A stretch of 64,000 nucleotides of DNA from Saururus chinensis (GCA_035235625.1 CP141141.1:39269719-39333718); one strand, 5' to 3'; counted from the stretch's first letter, positions 35,261 to 47,922 are shown. Numbers and translations: made by a program. The notes: generated from the letters alone by a model not told the origin.

Positions 35261-37929
35261 CTGCCCAAGAGTGGCATTTTATGTTTCTGCCCAAGAGTGA
35301 CATTGACACTATAAGACCCATTATGGTGGGCAAATTCTATGGCACTATAAGACCCATTATGGTGGGCAACTGTATGACCCCTTATGTGTGGGTGTTTATG
35401 TTTGCGCGCTCAGGTAAGTAGTATCATAGATCTACTCTTACCTGTTTGATCCAGTGCCCCATGAGCATTGGTGTGCCTTACCTTCAAAAAAGTCCATGAC
35501 ATCTAGTCACTCCCTGGTGGTTAAGGTGTTGCCCCAGTGACATTCTTTTCCATTCAATGTTGGAGCTTATTAGTTGTAATGAGCTTCAGTGGTCGATAGT
35601 ATGAGCACGATTGTAAGCGTATGAGTATGAGCACGACTGTAAGAGTATGAGTATGAGCACGATTGTAAGAGTATTGAGTATGATTGTAAAAGTATGATTC
35701 TGAGTAAGATACTAAGTGTGATTTTGTGTAAGCTGTACGAGTAAGGTCGTACGAGTATGATTGTACGAGTAAGGTCGTATAAGTATGTGTAAGCTGTATG
35801 AGTAAGCATATGATTGTACAAGTAAGGTCATACAAGTATGCGTATTTTGTATAAGCGTACAGTGGTACGAGTAAGTTTGTAAGACCCTTGATAAGGGTGT
35901 TTGTGTAAGTTTAATTTGATGGTATGATTTTGGCACGATGGTGCATTTGGTATGACTGTATGCATATGTGCGTGATTATGATTATATTATGTTGACTGAT
36001 TCATGTTTGAGTTGCATGAACGCATGTATTTATGAACTTAGTGAGTTCATTGTTTTGGATTCCCCTACTAGGTATTTTCCTACTGAGTATGAAAATACTC
36101 ATCACACTACTTTTTAGCCCCGTTACACGGGAGGTTTTGCAGGTTGTGCGGAGAGCTCCTGGTGATGAATGCTCATTTCAGCGGTGGATTGACTCCCGTT
36201 GACTCAGGTATATGCTTGACTCACTGCGAGTTTATTTGTGCCACGATCTAATGTATTGGGTGAGACAAGACGTTAAGATGTTTATCTTTCTGGACTTTCA
36301 GTTAGATTAGACAGTGGACTGTTATGGGACTTGCACTCAGGGATGCCTGGGAGAGATTTGTATTTTAAGTCTATGATCATAGCAATTTAGTCGTATGTGT
36401 GTTTTTGAGTTGCGCCTGAGGATATTTGCTTTAGCCGTATGATGTTTGACCCTATGATGGAAATATTTAGATGGAAAATTGATGTTTAGTGTTTTAAATT
36501 ATAAATTATTTTATCAAGTTTTGATTTTGTCATTTTTCCTCTGATTTACAGACATTATATTGCAAAAATTTTCCATGAATTTTAAGGAAAATGTATGAAA
36601 AATCTCAGGCGTTACAGATAATGAGTCGGCTGAGCATTTCCCATGTCTTGCCATGGTGTTTATCCTGCGGGATGTTATCTGTGTGTTGTATAGAGCACCA
36701 GACGTCTGATGCTCTGTTGAGAGCGATGTTTGTTTTGATTTTGGTTTGTGTGCTATATTAAGCCCAGACGTTTGATGCTCTGTTGAGAGCGCTGTAAGTT
36801 TCTGCCCTTCGTGGGCTTTGTATATTTCTGCCCATAGATGGCACTATATGTTTTACCCAAGAGTGGCATTGTAAGATTACTGCCCTAGAGTGGCACTATA
36901 TGACCCCAGAGAGTGGTTATTTGTGCGCTCAGGTAAGTAGTATCAAGGATCTACTCTTAATTGTTTGATCTTGTGCCCCATGAGCATAGGTGTGTCTTGC
37001 CTTCGAAAAAGTCCATGGCGTCTAGTTGCTCCCTGAAGGTTAAGGTGATGCCCCAGTGACATTCTTTTTCTTTCCGACGCAAGAGCTTATTAATTGTAAT
37101 GAGCTTCAGTTGTCGGTAGTATGTGTACTATGGTAAGAATAAGTTGTATGTTTCAGTTTCTAAGTAAGTCGTATGTGTAAGATCCAGAGCATGTGTAAGC
37201 TCCTAAGGAAGACATAAGAATACGTTTGTGTAAGCGTATGATTGTACGAGTAAGGCCGTACAAGTACATGTAAGTTGTGTAAGTATGAGTATGAGTACGA
37301 GTATGAGTACGATTGTAAGATGATGATTCTGAGTATGAATGTAAGTGTAGGTTTCTGAGTAAGATCGTAAGTGTACGATTGTGATCATGATTGTAAGTAC
37401 ATGATTCTGATAAGGACTGTAAGTGTAAGATTATACGAGTAAGGTCATACAAGTATGTGTAAGGTTTTGAGTATGCGTATGATGGTATGAGTAAGTTGTA
37501 AGACCCTGATTAAGGGTGTTTGTGTAAGTTTGCTTTCATTGGTGTGTTATGCATTATTGTATGTTGATGTATTTGATTATATTACATTGACTGCTTCATG
37601 TTTGAGTTGCATGAATGCGTGTATTTTATGAACTTATTAAGTTCACTATTTGGTTTCCCCTACTGGGTATTTTCCTACTGAGTATGAAAATACTCACCCT
37701 ACTTTTTTAGCCCCATTGTTCGGGAGGCTTTTGCAGGTTGTGTTGGAGAGCTCCTCGAGATGGATGCTTGTTTCTGCGGTGGATTGTTTCCCCCTTGACT
37801 CAAGTATATTTGACTCAATGAGAGTATATTTGGTGCCACAATCTGATGTATTGAGTGAGATGAAATTTATGTGTTTATATCTTCTTGACTTTTAATTTGG
37901 ATCAGATAGTAGACTGTTTATGGGACTTG

Positions 37930-39993
37930 TTGTAACAACCCGTCTTCCGGTTATGCTTAACCCGGGGGGTTAAGGGTAATTTAGTAATTTGATATCAGGG
38001 TTATGGGGTTTCATTAGGTGAAATCTCTGTATCTGGGTAGAGCTCTAAGTAACGAGCACAGTGCACCCAAAAACACGCAAAACGGAGATTGGGAACAAAA
38101 GTTATGACTTCGGGAAACGTGCCGCATGGGAAGGACCCACTTTGAAAGTGCAAGATAAGATACCCATGTGGGGTCTAGTTTCGAAGGGCTTGTCGATACG
38201 AGTCCATCGGTACAAAGAGCGTGCAATTCTGACTTCGGGATAAAAAGTTATCGCATTTTGAAGTTGGAATTGTATTTGAATGAAATAATAATAAAATATT
38301 CAAAAAAGACAAAATAGATGACGTCATCAGAGCCGAGCCGCGCCGCATCAGAACTGAGCCGCACCACGCCAGAGCCGCGCTGCCGTGCCACAGGATGAGC
38401 GATCGCGGCCGTCCGCGTGATGCGGGTCCCGCGCGATCATGCGGTGGATGCGCGGCAAACGCGCAGCGCTATCGCGCGAGTCGCGCGCAGCGCCGTGATG
38501 CATGCATCAGTTGTGCGTCAGGCACGCCGACCTCCTTTTCGATCTACTCTTTGTGTGACATGTGGCACGCGTCTATGCGCGCGTATTCCCTTTCTTCCGT
38601 CCGCTCGCACGCTAATCTCTTATAAATAGTTCATTTTGTTCAGTTTTCCGGAGGAGTTTCGGGAGTCATTCTGCGTCCGTTTTCTTCCATTCAAAATGTG
38701 TTCCTAGCTAAATCGAGGGTGTTCTATGCAGTGGAAGCATCAATTCTTCAAGTTAGCAACCCTATATAGGAGAAACATCCCGCACCAAGGGGAGGTTACG
38801 TCCGCCGCCTACGGGCACAAAAAGGGTAAAAAAATCTCCGGGTAAGGGGAAATTCTCCCACGTTTTCTCATCTTCCGTTCTTTGTTTCTTACTCATTTAA
38901 AGTCCGATTAGAGTCATTCAAGAGGTCTTCCTAGCTAATTCGAGGGTGAGCAATGCAATGGAAGCATCCACTCCTCGAATTATCAATGTTATGTGAGAGA
39001 AATATCCCAAGGGTAAGGGGAGGTTCTGCCCGTTGCCTATGGGCACGGGAAGGGAAAAGTGTCTTCGGACAAGGGGAGGTTCTATCTGCTGCCTACGGGT
39101 GCTGTGAGGGTAAAGTGTCTCCGGGTAAGGGGAGGTTCTGTTTTCCGTCCACGAACACAAGAAGGGTAAAGTATTCCGAAGTTACAGGAGGGTATGGCCG
39201 CAGTCTCTGGATCAAAAAGGGCAGACACTCTGAGGAAACGAGCAACTCCGAACATCGCCACTTCCGGAATTGGAGGGGAGTATGCTTTCTTGACTTTCTA
39301 GTTTAATATGCTTTATATGACTGCACATCTTGATTTATTCTGTTGTGATCTAAAATGCTCTCTGCTATGACTTGACATACTCTGATCTGATAGGACCAGT
39401 ATGGTCGGATAAAATCTGATATGATCTGATATGATCTAATAGGATTTGTTATGATCCAACAGATTTTGTAGTGTGTTCTGCTCCACTCTATGATAGAGTG
39501 AGATGTGTGTTTTGTTAGTATTCTTCTCACCTATGTGAGATGTGTATTTTCTGATTTATTGGCTTCCATTTAACTCCGATAACGGATAAGATTTCCGTTG
39601 GTTTATGAATGAAGCATTCAGATATACCGTATATGTATTTTATCGTATATAATTTTTGATGTCTGGTAAATATATTAGCCATTAGGCAGAACTACGTTCG
39701 GATCCGATCGTATTGGAATAACGTCAGAGATGGTATCCAATATGTACGTAGGCAACCAATGATAAAATAACATTGGCCCGATCCAAATTAGTTATAAAAT
39801 TAGGCTTTTCTGATCTACGCACAACAGAACGTTAAAGCTCCGTAGTGCACAAATGAACGTTACGACTCTCGCACTCAGAGTCTGCAGCTCCTGGTAAGTC
39901 GGTTTTAATTTTTTCGCTCATTTTCTACACTCCGATTGTGTTTTCCGATCTAACCCCCGGTCCGGGTCAGGTGGTGCGGGTCGGGGCGTTACA
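37930..39993. mobile_element. Solo LTR 'D', 2.06 kb, inserted in LTR A
   Basis: TGTAAC at the left and GTTACA at the right form a perfect 6-bp inverted terminus. The duplication CTTGT flanks it at 37925-37929 and 39994-39998. The interrupted LTR A sequence is continuous across the insertion when compared with LTR B (GGGACTTG/CACTCAGGGATGCC near 36330). Inside are a GC-rich part, a repeated GGTAAGGGGAGGTTCTG block at 38790-39180, and the pair AGAACTACGTTCGG and TACGTAGGCAA near 39690-39760, as in the element at 13325. Confidence 0.88.
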
Positions 39994-41429
39994 CTTGTAC
40001 TCGGGGACGCCTGGGAGTTATTTGTATTTAAAAATCCATTATCATGGTAATTTAGCCATACGTTTGCTTTTGAGTAGCGCCTGAGGATATTTGCTTTGAC
40101 TATACGATGTTTGACCATATGATGAAAATATTTAGATGGAAAATTGATATTTAATGTTTTAAATTATAAACTGTTTTATTAGGTTTTGATTTCATCATTT
40201 TCCCTCCGATTTACAGTTGTTATATTAACAAAAAATTCCATGAATTTTAAGAAAATTGTATAAAAAATCTCGGGCGTTACAACGTGAGGCCTGCTTGAGC
40301 CCGTGTGCCCGGTCCACTTGTAGCACTTCCCTGTACATAGAGAAGAGTTGTTCAAATTTCAGAATAGTTTTTCTGCCATTATGAGTTCGATTTCACCTAT
40401 TCAAAAGACGTTCTTAGCTAATTAGATGGTGCTCTATGTAATGAAAGGGTGCATTCCTTGAGTTGGCAACTCAAGGGGGAAATGTCCTAAGACAATAGAG
40501 GCTTTGCCAAATGCCCTCGGGCCCCAAATAGATAGAAGTGGCTTGAAGCAAGAGGAGGCTTTGTCCTCCACTATCGAGCCACAACGAGAGAAGTGACTTA
40601 GGTAAGGGGAGGCTCCATCCTCTACAATGAGCCTCAGAGAGAGGGAGAGAGAGAGAAATAGTCTGTAATGTTTGCAGCCTTCGAGCTTGTAGAGAGAAAA
40701 ACACCCTCGGAAAAAGGGGGGATTCTGTCTATCGCCTTCAAGTGCAAAGGGAGAGAAATAGCCCAAAGTAAGAGGAGGATTTATTCTCCGTCGTTAGGCT
40801 GCGAAGAGAGGAGCATCTCGGAATAAGAGGAGGCTTCGTCCTCCATCGAATCTTGGAGTAAGGGGAGGCTCCATCCTTAGCCGATAGGCCAAATAGAGAG
40901 AGAGAGAGAGAGAAATATCCCCGAGTAAGGGGAGGTTCTATTCATTGCCTTTGGGATGGTAGAGAGAAAATTTTCCTTGGGTAAGGGGAGGTTATGTCCG
41001 CTACCTACGTGCTCTTAGAGAGAGAAAAAGATAAGCAGTGGGAAAAGGGAGAACCTGACCATTAACTTCAAGCACAATGGGAGAAATGCCATGGATGAAG
41101 GGAAGTTCCACCCGTTGCCTATGGGCTCGTAGAGACAGAAAGAGAGAAGCCGTGGGAAAGGGGAGAACCTGATGGTCACCTTCTGGCGTAATGAGAGGAA
41201 CACATGGGGTGAGAGGAAGTTTCGTATGTTGCCTATGGACGAGCAGAGAGAGAAAGAGAGAAGTTGTGGGAAAGGGGAGAACCTGATTGTTGCCTTCAAG
41301 CACAATGAGTGAAACACCCCGGTGAGGGGAAGTTTTGTCCACCGCCTCCATGCAGGAAAAAGAAAAACATGCCAAAGTGGGAGAAGTCTCTACCCACCAT
41401 CTCCAGACCTAAAGGGAACAATACCCTAA

Positions 41430-42211
41430 GGGTCTGTTTGGATTGGTAGAAACCGGGAGAAAGGGAAAGAGAAAGAGAAAGTGAATCTAGGTGAAAGAGA
41501 AACTAGGAGATTCCTAAATATTTTTCACTGTTTAGTTACACAAATGATGTTAGACAAAATTGACACTGACAGTGGTGGTAGCGGCGGCGGCGGTGGTAGT
41601 AGTTGTAACAATGGTAGTGGTTGTAGTGGCGGCAGTTGTAGTGGCGGTGGTGGCGGTGGCAGTGATGGCGGTGGCGATGGTAGTGGCGGTGGTGGCGGTG
41701 GTAGAGATGGTGGTGGCAATGATGGTGGTGGTGGCAGTGGCGGTAGTGTCAATGGTGGTGGCTGCAGTGGTGGCGGCGGCGGCAGAGATGGTGGTGGCGG
41801 TGGAGCGGCGGTAGTGGTGGCAGCGGTAGTGGTGGTGGCGGCGGCAGCGGCGATGGTGGCAGCGGTAGTGGTGGTGGCAGTGGCGGTGGCGGCAATGGTG
41901 GTGGCGGCGGCGATAGAGGTAGTGGCAGTGATGGTAGTGGTGGTAGCGGCGGCGGCAACAGTAGCAGTGACGGTGGTCGCGATGACGGCAGTGGTGGTGG
42001 TAGTAGCAGTAAGACATAAGTATTTAGTACAATGATTTTCTCCCAAAATCCATGGGTTGATGGGTGGAAAATTTTTGGGCCAAATTTTCATCCATTTTCG
42101 CTCACTTTTCACTCTAGTTTCTCTTTCCCCGTTGCACCAAACAGTGAAAACTGGGAGATTTTAAGAAGATTCATTTCCTTTCCCCCGCTTTTCACCAATC
42201 CAAACATACCC
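41430..42211. mobile_element. PIF/Harbinger-type (Tourist-like) element with internal GGN array
   Basis: The terminal inverted repeats are GGGTCTGTTTGGATTGGT and, on the right, ACCAATCCAAACATACCC. The 3-bp duplication TAA sits at 41427-41429 and 42212-42214. Subterminal purine-rich sequence also pairs (GAAACTAGGAGATT with its counterpart on the right). The middle is a 450-bp GGT/GGC-type trinucleotide array instead of a transposase. Confidence 0.85.
41565..42012. repeat. GGN trinucleotide array
   Basis: An imperfect run of GGT, GGC, AGT, GAT-type triplets about 450 bp long. Because it is triplet-periodic, every frame on both strands is open (Gly/Ser, Val/Ala, Pro, Thr runs). None is a gene. 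Confidence 0.9.
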
Positions 42212-42540
42212 TAAAGGAAGGAGCAACTCCGAACGCCTCTATTTTTGAAACTCTCATGGAAGTAAGCATTTCCGACCTTTTGTTTTAATACATATTTATA
42301 TGAATGCATGTGCATCTTAAGTAGTTAACTTAATATTCTGAATAAGATATATGTTTTGCTCTAATTTGATCTGGTATGATATGCTTTACTCTGATATATT
42401 CTGATATGTTCTGATATGATCTATTTTGATCTTATATGGATCTACTTAGTTCTAATATGATATGCTTTGATATGCTCTTTTTTGTGAAAGAAAGAGTTGT
42501 CTAACTCTGATGATTTATTAGATTTTTGTTTACTCCAAAT

Positions 42541-44770
42541 AATTTATCAAATATAAATATTTTGACATGTCGACACATTGGTGTGCTACCGACATGTCAT
42601 GGAAATGACATCGACGTGTCGATGAGAATGGTTGTCCTTGTTATTCCATTGTCGGCAAGGTTTTGACATGTCGATGAGTTATTTGTGGGCATCAATGACT
42701 TGGCCGATATGTTGATGAGTCTACTAAGAGTAAATTGGTTTTGGGGTAAATGTTAATAATGAATGCTATAAGTGTTAGTTTATTATTATGAGATATAATA
42801 GCATGATATTGAATGCACAAAATGCAATTATATGTGATGTTGTAATTGATGATTGTGTGGGTATATGTGCCTTGTATATTTGGAAATCCTGGTAATAAAT
42901 TGCACCCTGAGACTATTGGATACAAGCACTTAATGACAAGAGTGTCCTTGTGTTAGTTTGCCTCCTCAAGTGAGTCTTTAGCCACAAAGAAAAAGGATCT
43001 TGTATAAAATACGACTAAGGGCTTTTGACTCTCTAAGGATGAGAGTTATGTAGAACTGCATGTGTTTAAATGGATTTGAGTATTAAAAGTGATTGGTCCT
43101 TTACAATGCAATACAGGAGGTTCCAATGATCATAGAAATCGAGATCTGAACCACTTAGGTCCATGAGCCCCTGTGAGCCTTAGCTTTATGACATAAATAG
43201 AGTAGGTAGACCTCAAAGTACTTGAGGTCAGTGGTGAATAATTCATGCTCTAGTGAGACGAAGCTATACTCTTAGACATGGCTACCGTGTTATAAAGAAC
43301 ATTGATTTATATTATATATAGCAAGTGACTCCTAAGTGAGGTCACATTATGATGTTTGAAATCATGAGAAAATATTTATGAATGCTATTGGATATGATAA
43401 TATTGTTGTTGTGATGATGTAATGTAATAATGTGCATTATTATTATATAGTACTTGTTTAGCCATCCTATTGGGTATATTTGTATATTCAGCATTTATGT
43501 GATGCAGGTTCCTTGCATGGTTAAAGTTACTTTAGGATTTCAAATGTACCACAAAGACAATGTTGCTAGTCCACTTGGCATATTTAATATTTTTTTACTT
43601 TAAGGTAGGTGACTTTGGGCACAAGAATACCAATTTGTTTATATTTATGCATATCAAGATATTTAGACATGTACTAGGGTAAGACCCTGTGTGATTTAAG
43701 ATATTATTTGACTTGGATTATAATTGTAGTTTGATTTAATACTTGTATGTTCAAAAAATAGTTACCTCATACCTAGAAATACTTTGTCAAATGTTTGACA
43801 AAAAAGTTTTAAAAATTTTGTTTTTGCTATTTTTATTTACAAAATGAGTTTAAAAATCTAAGGATGTGATAGTCTTGTAATAATATATGAGTTATATGTC
43901 AAAGTTATTAGTTAATTTATTTTTCAAAAGTATGTTTAGAAACCTTGTGTATGTATAGAGTATTGGAATTTGATTTGAGGTTGTTGTGGTCGAGTTAAAT
44001 TTGGAATTGACAAACTTGAAAAATAGGAGCATACGAGTTCTTATAGATCAAGACATAAAATTGATGAATATTGAAGGTTTTTAAAGCTTATTCAGATTAC
44101 ATTTGTATACCAAAATTACTTAGACAAGTTTCATAAATAATTTCAGAGGTTTTAGAGGGTATTAGAGTAAAAAGGGTAAAATGATAAAAATACTGATAAA
44201 ATATTTGATCATTGCACAATATAAAGAACAAAACGATCGATCGGGCACTTGATTTTGCCTTGTATAAAACGAGGTTGAGTGTTATCGATTAATTACTTTT
44301 GTGGATCGATCGATCATTTGAAGTATCGTTCATAAAATAAACAGTGAATGATTGATTGTTGTCTGAAGTAATATTATCGTTTTAAGAATAGGATACCCTA
44401 ATTAAGTCATTCCAATTTTAATTTCTTTGCTCAATCAAGTCAAATACCTAAACCGACTTAAGGAACTATATAAAGGTTAAGAATCATGAAATTTGAGAAA
44501 GAAAAACTTAGAGGAGATTAGAGAAAAAAAAGTTTATACCTTTTATACATTATTTTCTAAAGAAGATTTATATAAAGCTTTGAGTTGAAGATTAATGATG
44601 AATTTATGAAGCTATTTTACAATTAAAAGGAAATTTCACACATAGATTCCTTCAAGCCTAAGCACAACTCCTTGTTCATGCTTCTTACTTACCTTAAGCC
44701 TTTGAGGCAATTCCTAGTTGTGCTAGGAACCATAGGAATGAATCTGAAACCTTCACAATGCCTCTTCTAC
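42541..44770. other. Gene-free repeat-derived region
   Basis: GACATGTCGA-type words recur at 42560-42700. The stretch 42900-43870 has LTR-like organisation but no clear ends. 43875-44645 is the second copy of the dispersed repeat also seen at 25560-26420. Confidence 0.5.
43875..44645. repeat. Dispersed repeat, copy 2 (GATCGATC-containing)
   Basis: Direct-orientation partner of 25560-26420, sharing ordered blocks including AGATTACATTTGTATACCAAA, AAAAAGGGTAAAATG, GATCGATCGATC and GAGTTGAAGATTAATG. Ends not defined. Confidence 0.6.
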
Positions 44771-44773
44771 TTA

Positions 44774-46408
44774 CAGGGGGTTAGTCAATTAGAATTTGAA
44801 ATACTAGATTTAAAATATGAGATTTTAGAATATAATCTAAATTCTTAGATTTGAACTGCCAAATTTTAAAAATTTGGATACCCAAATCTTGTATTACTAG
44901 AATCCCGGGATTTGCATTGTTGATTTCAAAATAATTAACTCTTAAAAAAAAATTTATCTACAATTTTAAAATTTAACTAATCCATAATTTGGAGGGTGAG
45001 ATGAGACGTTACCTGGCCACGATGGTTTATCTGGCAAGGATGGTGGCCTTCGCCAAACTCCAGTCGCCGCATGAAAATGACAACTTCCTCCAAGCCATGG
45101 AAGGCAATATCGATCATGGAAGGCTGTATCGGCTAATACGGGTGCATATCAGCCGATACCGGTATAGAATGGGGGGCAATACGCCCCCCACTGTAATTAT
45201 CAATACGTAACGGCTGTATCGACCATACCATATCGATACGTATTGATATTATATTTTAAAAATAATTTTTATTTAAAAAATTATTTTTAAATTTAAAAAA
45301 TTATTTTTTAATTTAAAAAAATAATTTTTTTATAGTTATCGATACTCTCATCCGTATCGATATAACCTTCCATGGTATCGATACGGATGATAGTATCGAT
45401 AATTACATATACGGGTACGCATCGATAATACGCTTTGTATGCTCCAAAACGGTGGTAAACCCTTTGATATACATAAAAAAATATTATAACTAATAATATA
45501 TCATTATAATATTTCATTTTAGAAGGTCGTATAAACTGATACGAGTGCTCTAAAATTATTTTATTTTAGAACCATATACTTTACTCCCTCTGTCCTCTAC
45601 AAACTATTATTCCCTCCGCCCCATATTAAGTGTTCTAAAATTAATTTATTTTAAAATCAAATAAGATATTTAATGATTTATATGAATATTATTGAGAAAC
45701 TCATACGGTAGATGTTTAAGTAAATGCATAATTGTGGAGCACTATATTTTTAAAAAAATTATGTAAACTATATAGACCCACTTATATTGATATCATATAA
45801 TTTTTTTTAAAATATTTTTAATATAATAAAAACATAGTCATTAGAAGAGGTTGGAATGAAATTATATTTTTGTTTTTAAGAAAAAAAAATTATTTTTTTA
45901 AAAATAAAAAAAATATTTATTTTTTAAATAAAAAATATATTAAAATATTAGAGTATTGATACGTATCGGCCGTATTGATATCGTATGCCCGATATGGCCG
46001 GTACATATAGATGATACATGTGAGGGGCGTATCGCCCCCTATACTGTATTGGTATCAACCTCTAGTGCGTGTTGACCTTTATTTTCTAGTGCATGTTGGC
46101 CTCCCTTTTCCAGTGCTTCTGTCATTTTACAATACCACCTCTAGAGGTGGTGTTGTAAAATCTCACTTTTATGTTATAAGTTTCCAGCAAAATCCTCTCA
46201 AATCACAATCCTAAGATTTTTAACTAACGCTGTATTTTAAATACAAGAATCAATTGTTTAACCACTAACACGATATTTAAAATATTGTATTTTAAATCTT
46301 AATGTAATAACACTAGATTGTAAATATGGCATAGACAACTCTAAATGACTAATAGGAAATTTTAAAATACTAGAATTTATTTTCAAATCCTAATTAACTA
46401 ACCCCCTG
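44774..46408. mobile_element. Harbinger-type non-autonomous element carrying a nested foldback
   Basis: The ends CAGGGGGTTAGTCAATTAG and, on the right, TAATTAACTAACCCCCTG are inverted. The duplication TTA sits at 44771-44773 and 46409-46411. Both subterminal parts are AT-rich relatives (ATTTGAAATACTAGATTT against AATACTAGAATTT). The middle 1 kb is a GATACGG-type insertion. Confidence 0.8.
45096..46065. mobile_element. GATACGG foldback family, truncated copies
   Basis: It starts CATGGAAGGC, as does the right end of the element at 62050-63558. The block 45370-46065 matches that element's left arm (ATACGGGTACGCATCGATAA, ATAATATATCATTATAAT, ACTCCCTCTGTCC, GTGGAGCACTATAT) and ends in the same core palindrome GGGGCGTATCGCCCC. 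The part at 45096-45370 is a core fragment of a second copy, including GGGGGCAATACGCCCCCC. Confidence 0.7.
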
Positions 46409-46411
46409 TTA

Positions 46412-47600
46412 GTGTAGGAGTTCTCCATGTGTTCCTCGACCTTCTTAGGAATTGTCCTAGGCTGATGGCACTTAGCCCACCATTGTGTCCTACTCCTAAT
46501 AAGATTAGGAACTAAGTCCTCCTCCCAGTTAAACTAGGAAACCTGTCCGCTAATACACTGATGTTGCCAAACTTTGCATACTTGCCTTGAAGCATGCTTC
46601 CTTAGCTACCTAGTCGCCAAGGCTGAGTAGTTATTTGCCCCTTTGCCTATTCAGCAGCTAGGGGTCTAATAACATAGCATGCTATATTGGTGTTTGACTG
46701 TGTTTCTAGTTGCGCGTGCCATTGTTGTTTTACAAATCACAAGCTTGGTTATTTCCTTTTGAGCATATTAATATTTGTCGATATAAGGTTCTAACTATTT
46801 GCAACCTTGGCGTCTGTTATGAGTTTTGTTGTATTGTTATGCATTTTTAATGGATTGTTTGTTGCCTATTCTTAGCCATTGTAAAAAAGAAAGTGCAGTT
46901 TTACCTGTTTGTTTTTAATGTATTGGTTCAATTTTATGTTTTGGAAACTCTATAGAAGACTCGGTTGTTTTTAACTTGTATATAAGCAAGATTGTCCCGA
47001 CTTTCACTAACATATATGGGATTTGTACCTGAAAAACAACATTGGGGTATGTACAACTGCACATTGAAACCTTTATGGAATAATGGAATTATGATACGGA
47101 TATATTGCAATACGTCCATTTTGGGTTGAAATTATAAAGATTTTCAGGCACATAACTCTTAAGCACTCCCCCTGTTTCAAATTAAATTAGTTTATTTTGA
47201 AACCAAATCGGGCACTGCATATGGGACTTGAAGGAGTATATCATAGGAAATATATTTACCATGGATAACACCTTTTTTTAGGGCGCCATGGATGAAAATT
47301 AACCGTTATCAAATTAAAGGTTGTTTCCATATATCCCTTCAGACCAACTTAGTTACCTACTCAACGCTCCTATTTTAACTTAACCTACATCCTTCCATGG
47401 CCGAACCACATCAGCTATTCAGTTAATTTTGTGCTTTCTAGTTATCATTATGAGCGTTTTATCTTTCTTAATTTGTTACACAGTAATAGCAAACAACAAT
47501 CCTAACCAGTTAATTTGCAGGGCCAAAAGTTATAGCGGCCCCCATTTTCTTATTCATCATTTGGAGGGGCACCTTTTTTTATATAAAAAATATACTACTC
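46412..47600. other. Gene-free stretch
   Basis: Unique-looking, with no supported gene. A small Stowaway-like MITE remnant lies at about 47165-47238 (CACTCCCCCTGTTTC ... GACTTGAAGGAGTA). Confidence 0.5.
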
Positions 47601-47615
47601 TTACAAATATTGAAG

Positions 47616-47922
47616 TAGAGGTGACCAGAGGCTGAACCGTTCAGGGCTTGGGCTCAGCTCGGCAAAAAAATAGCTAGACCGTGCCGGGTTAAAAATTTAA
47701 AGCCCTTGGCCTACATCCGTTTGGCCCCCAATTGGGCCTGATCGAGAACAGCAGGCTTGGCCTGAAGGCTCATAGGCCGATCAATTGGTCTAGTATGTTT
47801 GGCCTATTAGTCATAGACTATAAGACCATAAGGCCTTATAAGCCAATTTTTTTCATTTTCTTTGGGTCGGGCCCAAGGGCCGGCATGGTCGCATGGCCTA
47901 GCCCGCACCCAAGCCACCTCTA
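47616..47922. mobile_element. Non-autonomous hAT-type element
   Basis: The termini are TAGAGGTG and CACCTCTA, with 8-bp duplications TATTGAAG (47608-47615) and TACTGAAG (47923-47930). The interior is rich in GGCCT/AGGCC words and has no transposase. Confidence 0.85.

Larger units (their letters stand above)
31310..36616. mobile_element. Solo LTR 'B', 5.3 kb, inserted in LTR A
   Basis: It starts TGTAAGGTCCC, ends AGGCGTTACA, and is flanked by GATAA at 31305-31309 and 36617-36621. It is homologous to LTR A: both carry GACGGCCTCTGGCAAGAATT (29554 and 32651), a GATGCTCTGTTGAGAG block, CTGAGTATGAAAATACTCA, and the same terminal AATCTC-GGCGTTACA. It therefore inserted into a relative of itself. 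It is longer than A partly because of a minisatellite at 33.6-34.4 kb. Confidence 0.85.
28426..40281. mobile_element. Solo LTR 'A', about 4.5 kb, split by two later LTR insertions
   Basis: It starts TGTAATGCCC and ends GGGCGTTACA, with the 5-bp target duplication ACGTG at 28421-28425 and 40282-40286. Its own sequence is 28426-31309, 36622-37929 and 39999-40281, about 4,475 bp. The two gaps are insertions with their own duplications. No gag-pol lies between, so this is a solo LTR or an internally deleted element. GC-rich stretches near 28.7-29.6 kb give long but non-homologous frames that I do not call as genes. Very long LTRs suggest a Ty3/gypsy lineage; assignment is open. Confidence 0.8.
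40287..42540. mobile_element. Outer LTR fragment, right part, with expanded internal repeats
   Basis: This continues the LTR begun at 27782. The blocks TTCTTAGCTAATT...GTGCTCTATG and AAGGGGAGGTT match LTR D but are expanded here into a run of 50-60 bp units from 40440 to 41400. TCTGATATGATCT-type repeats (42360-42480) match 39320-39450. It carries a Harbinger-type insertion at 41430-42211. The end is not defined. Confidence 0.6.

Noticed and set aside
41481..42112. Several long open frames on both strands
   Set aside because: All arise from the triplet-periodic GGN array; no start context or homology.
27777..42680. Target duplication CATCG for the outermost LTR
   Set aside because: A CATCG occurs near 42607 but is not preceded by a CA-ending LTR terminus, so the right border stays undefined.
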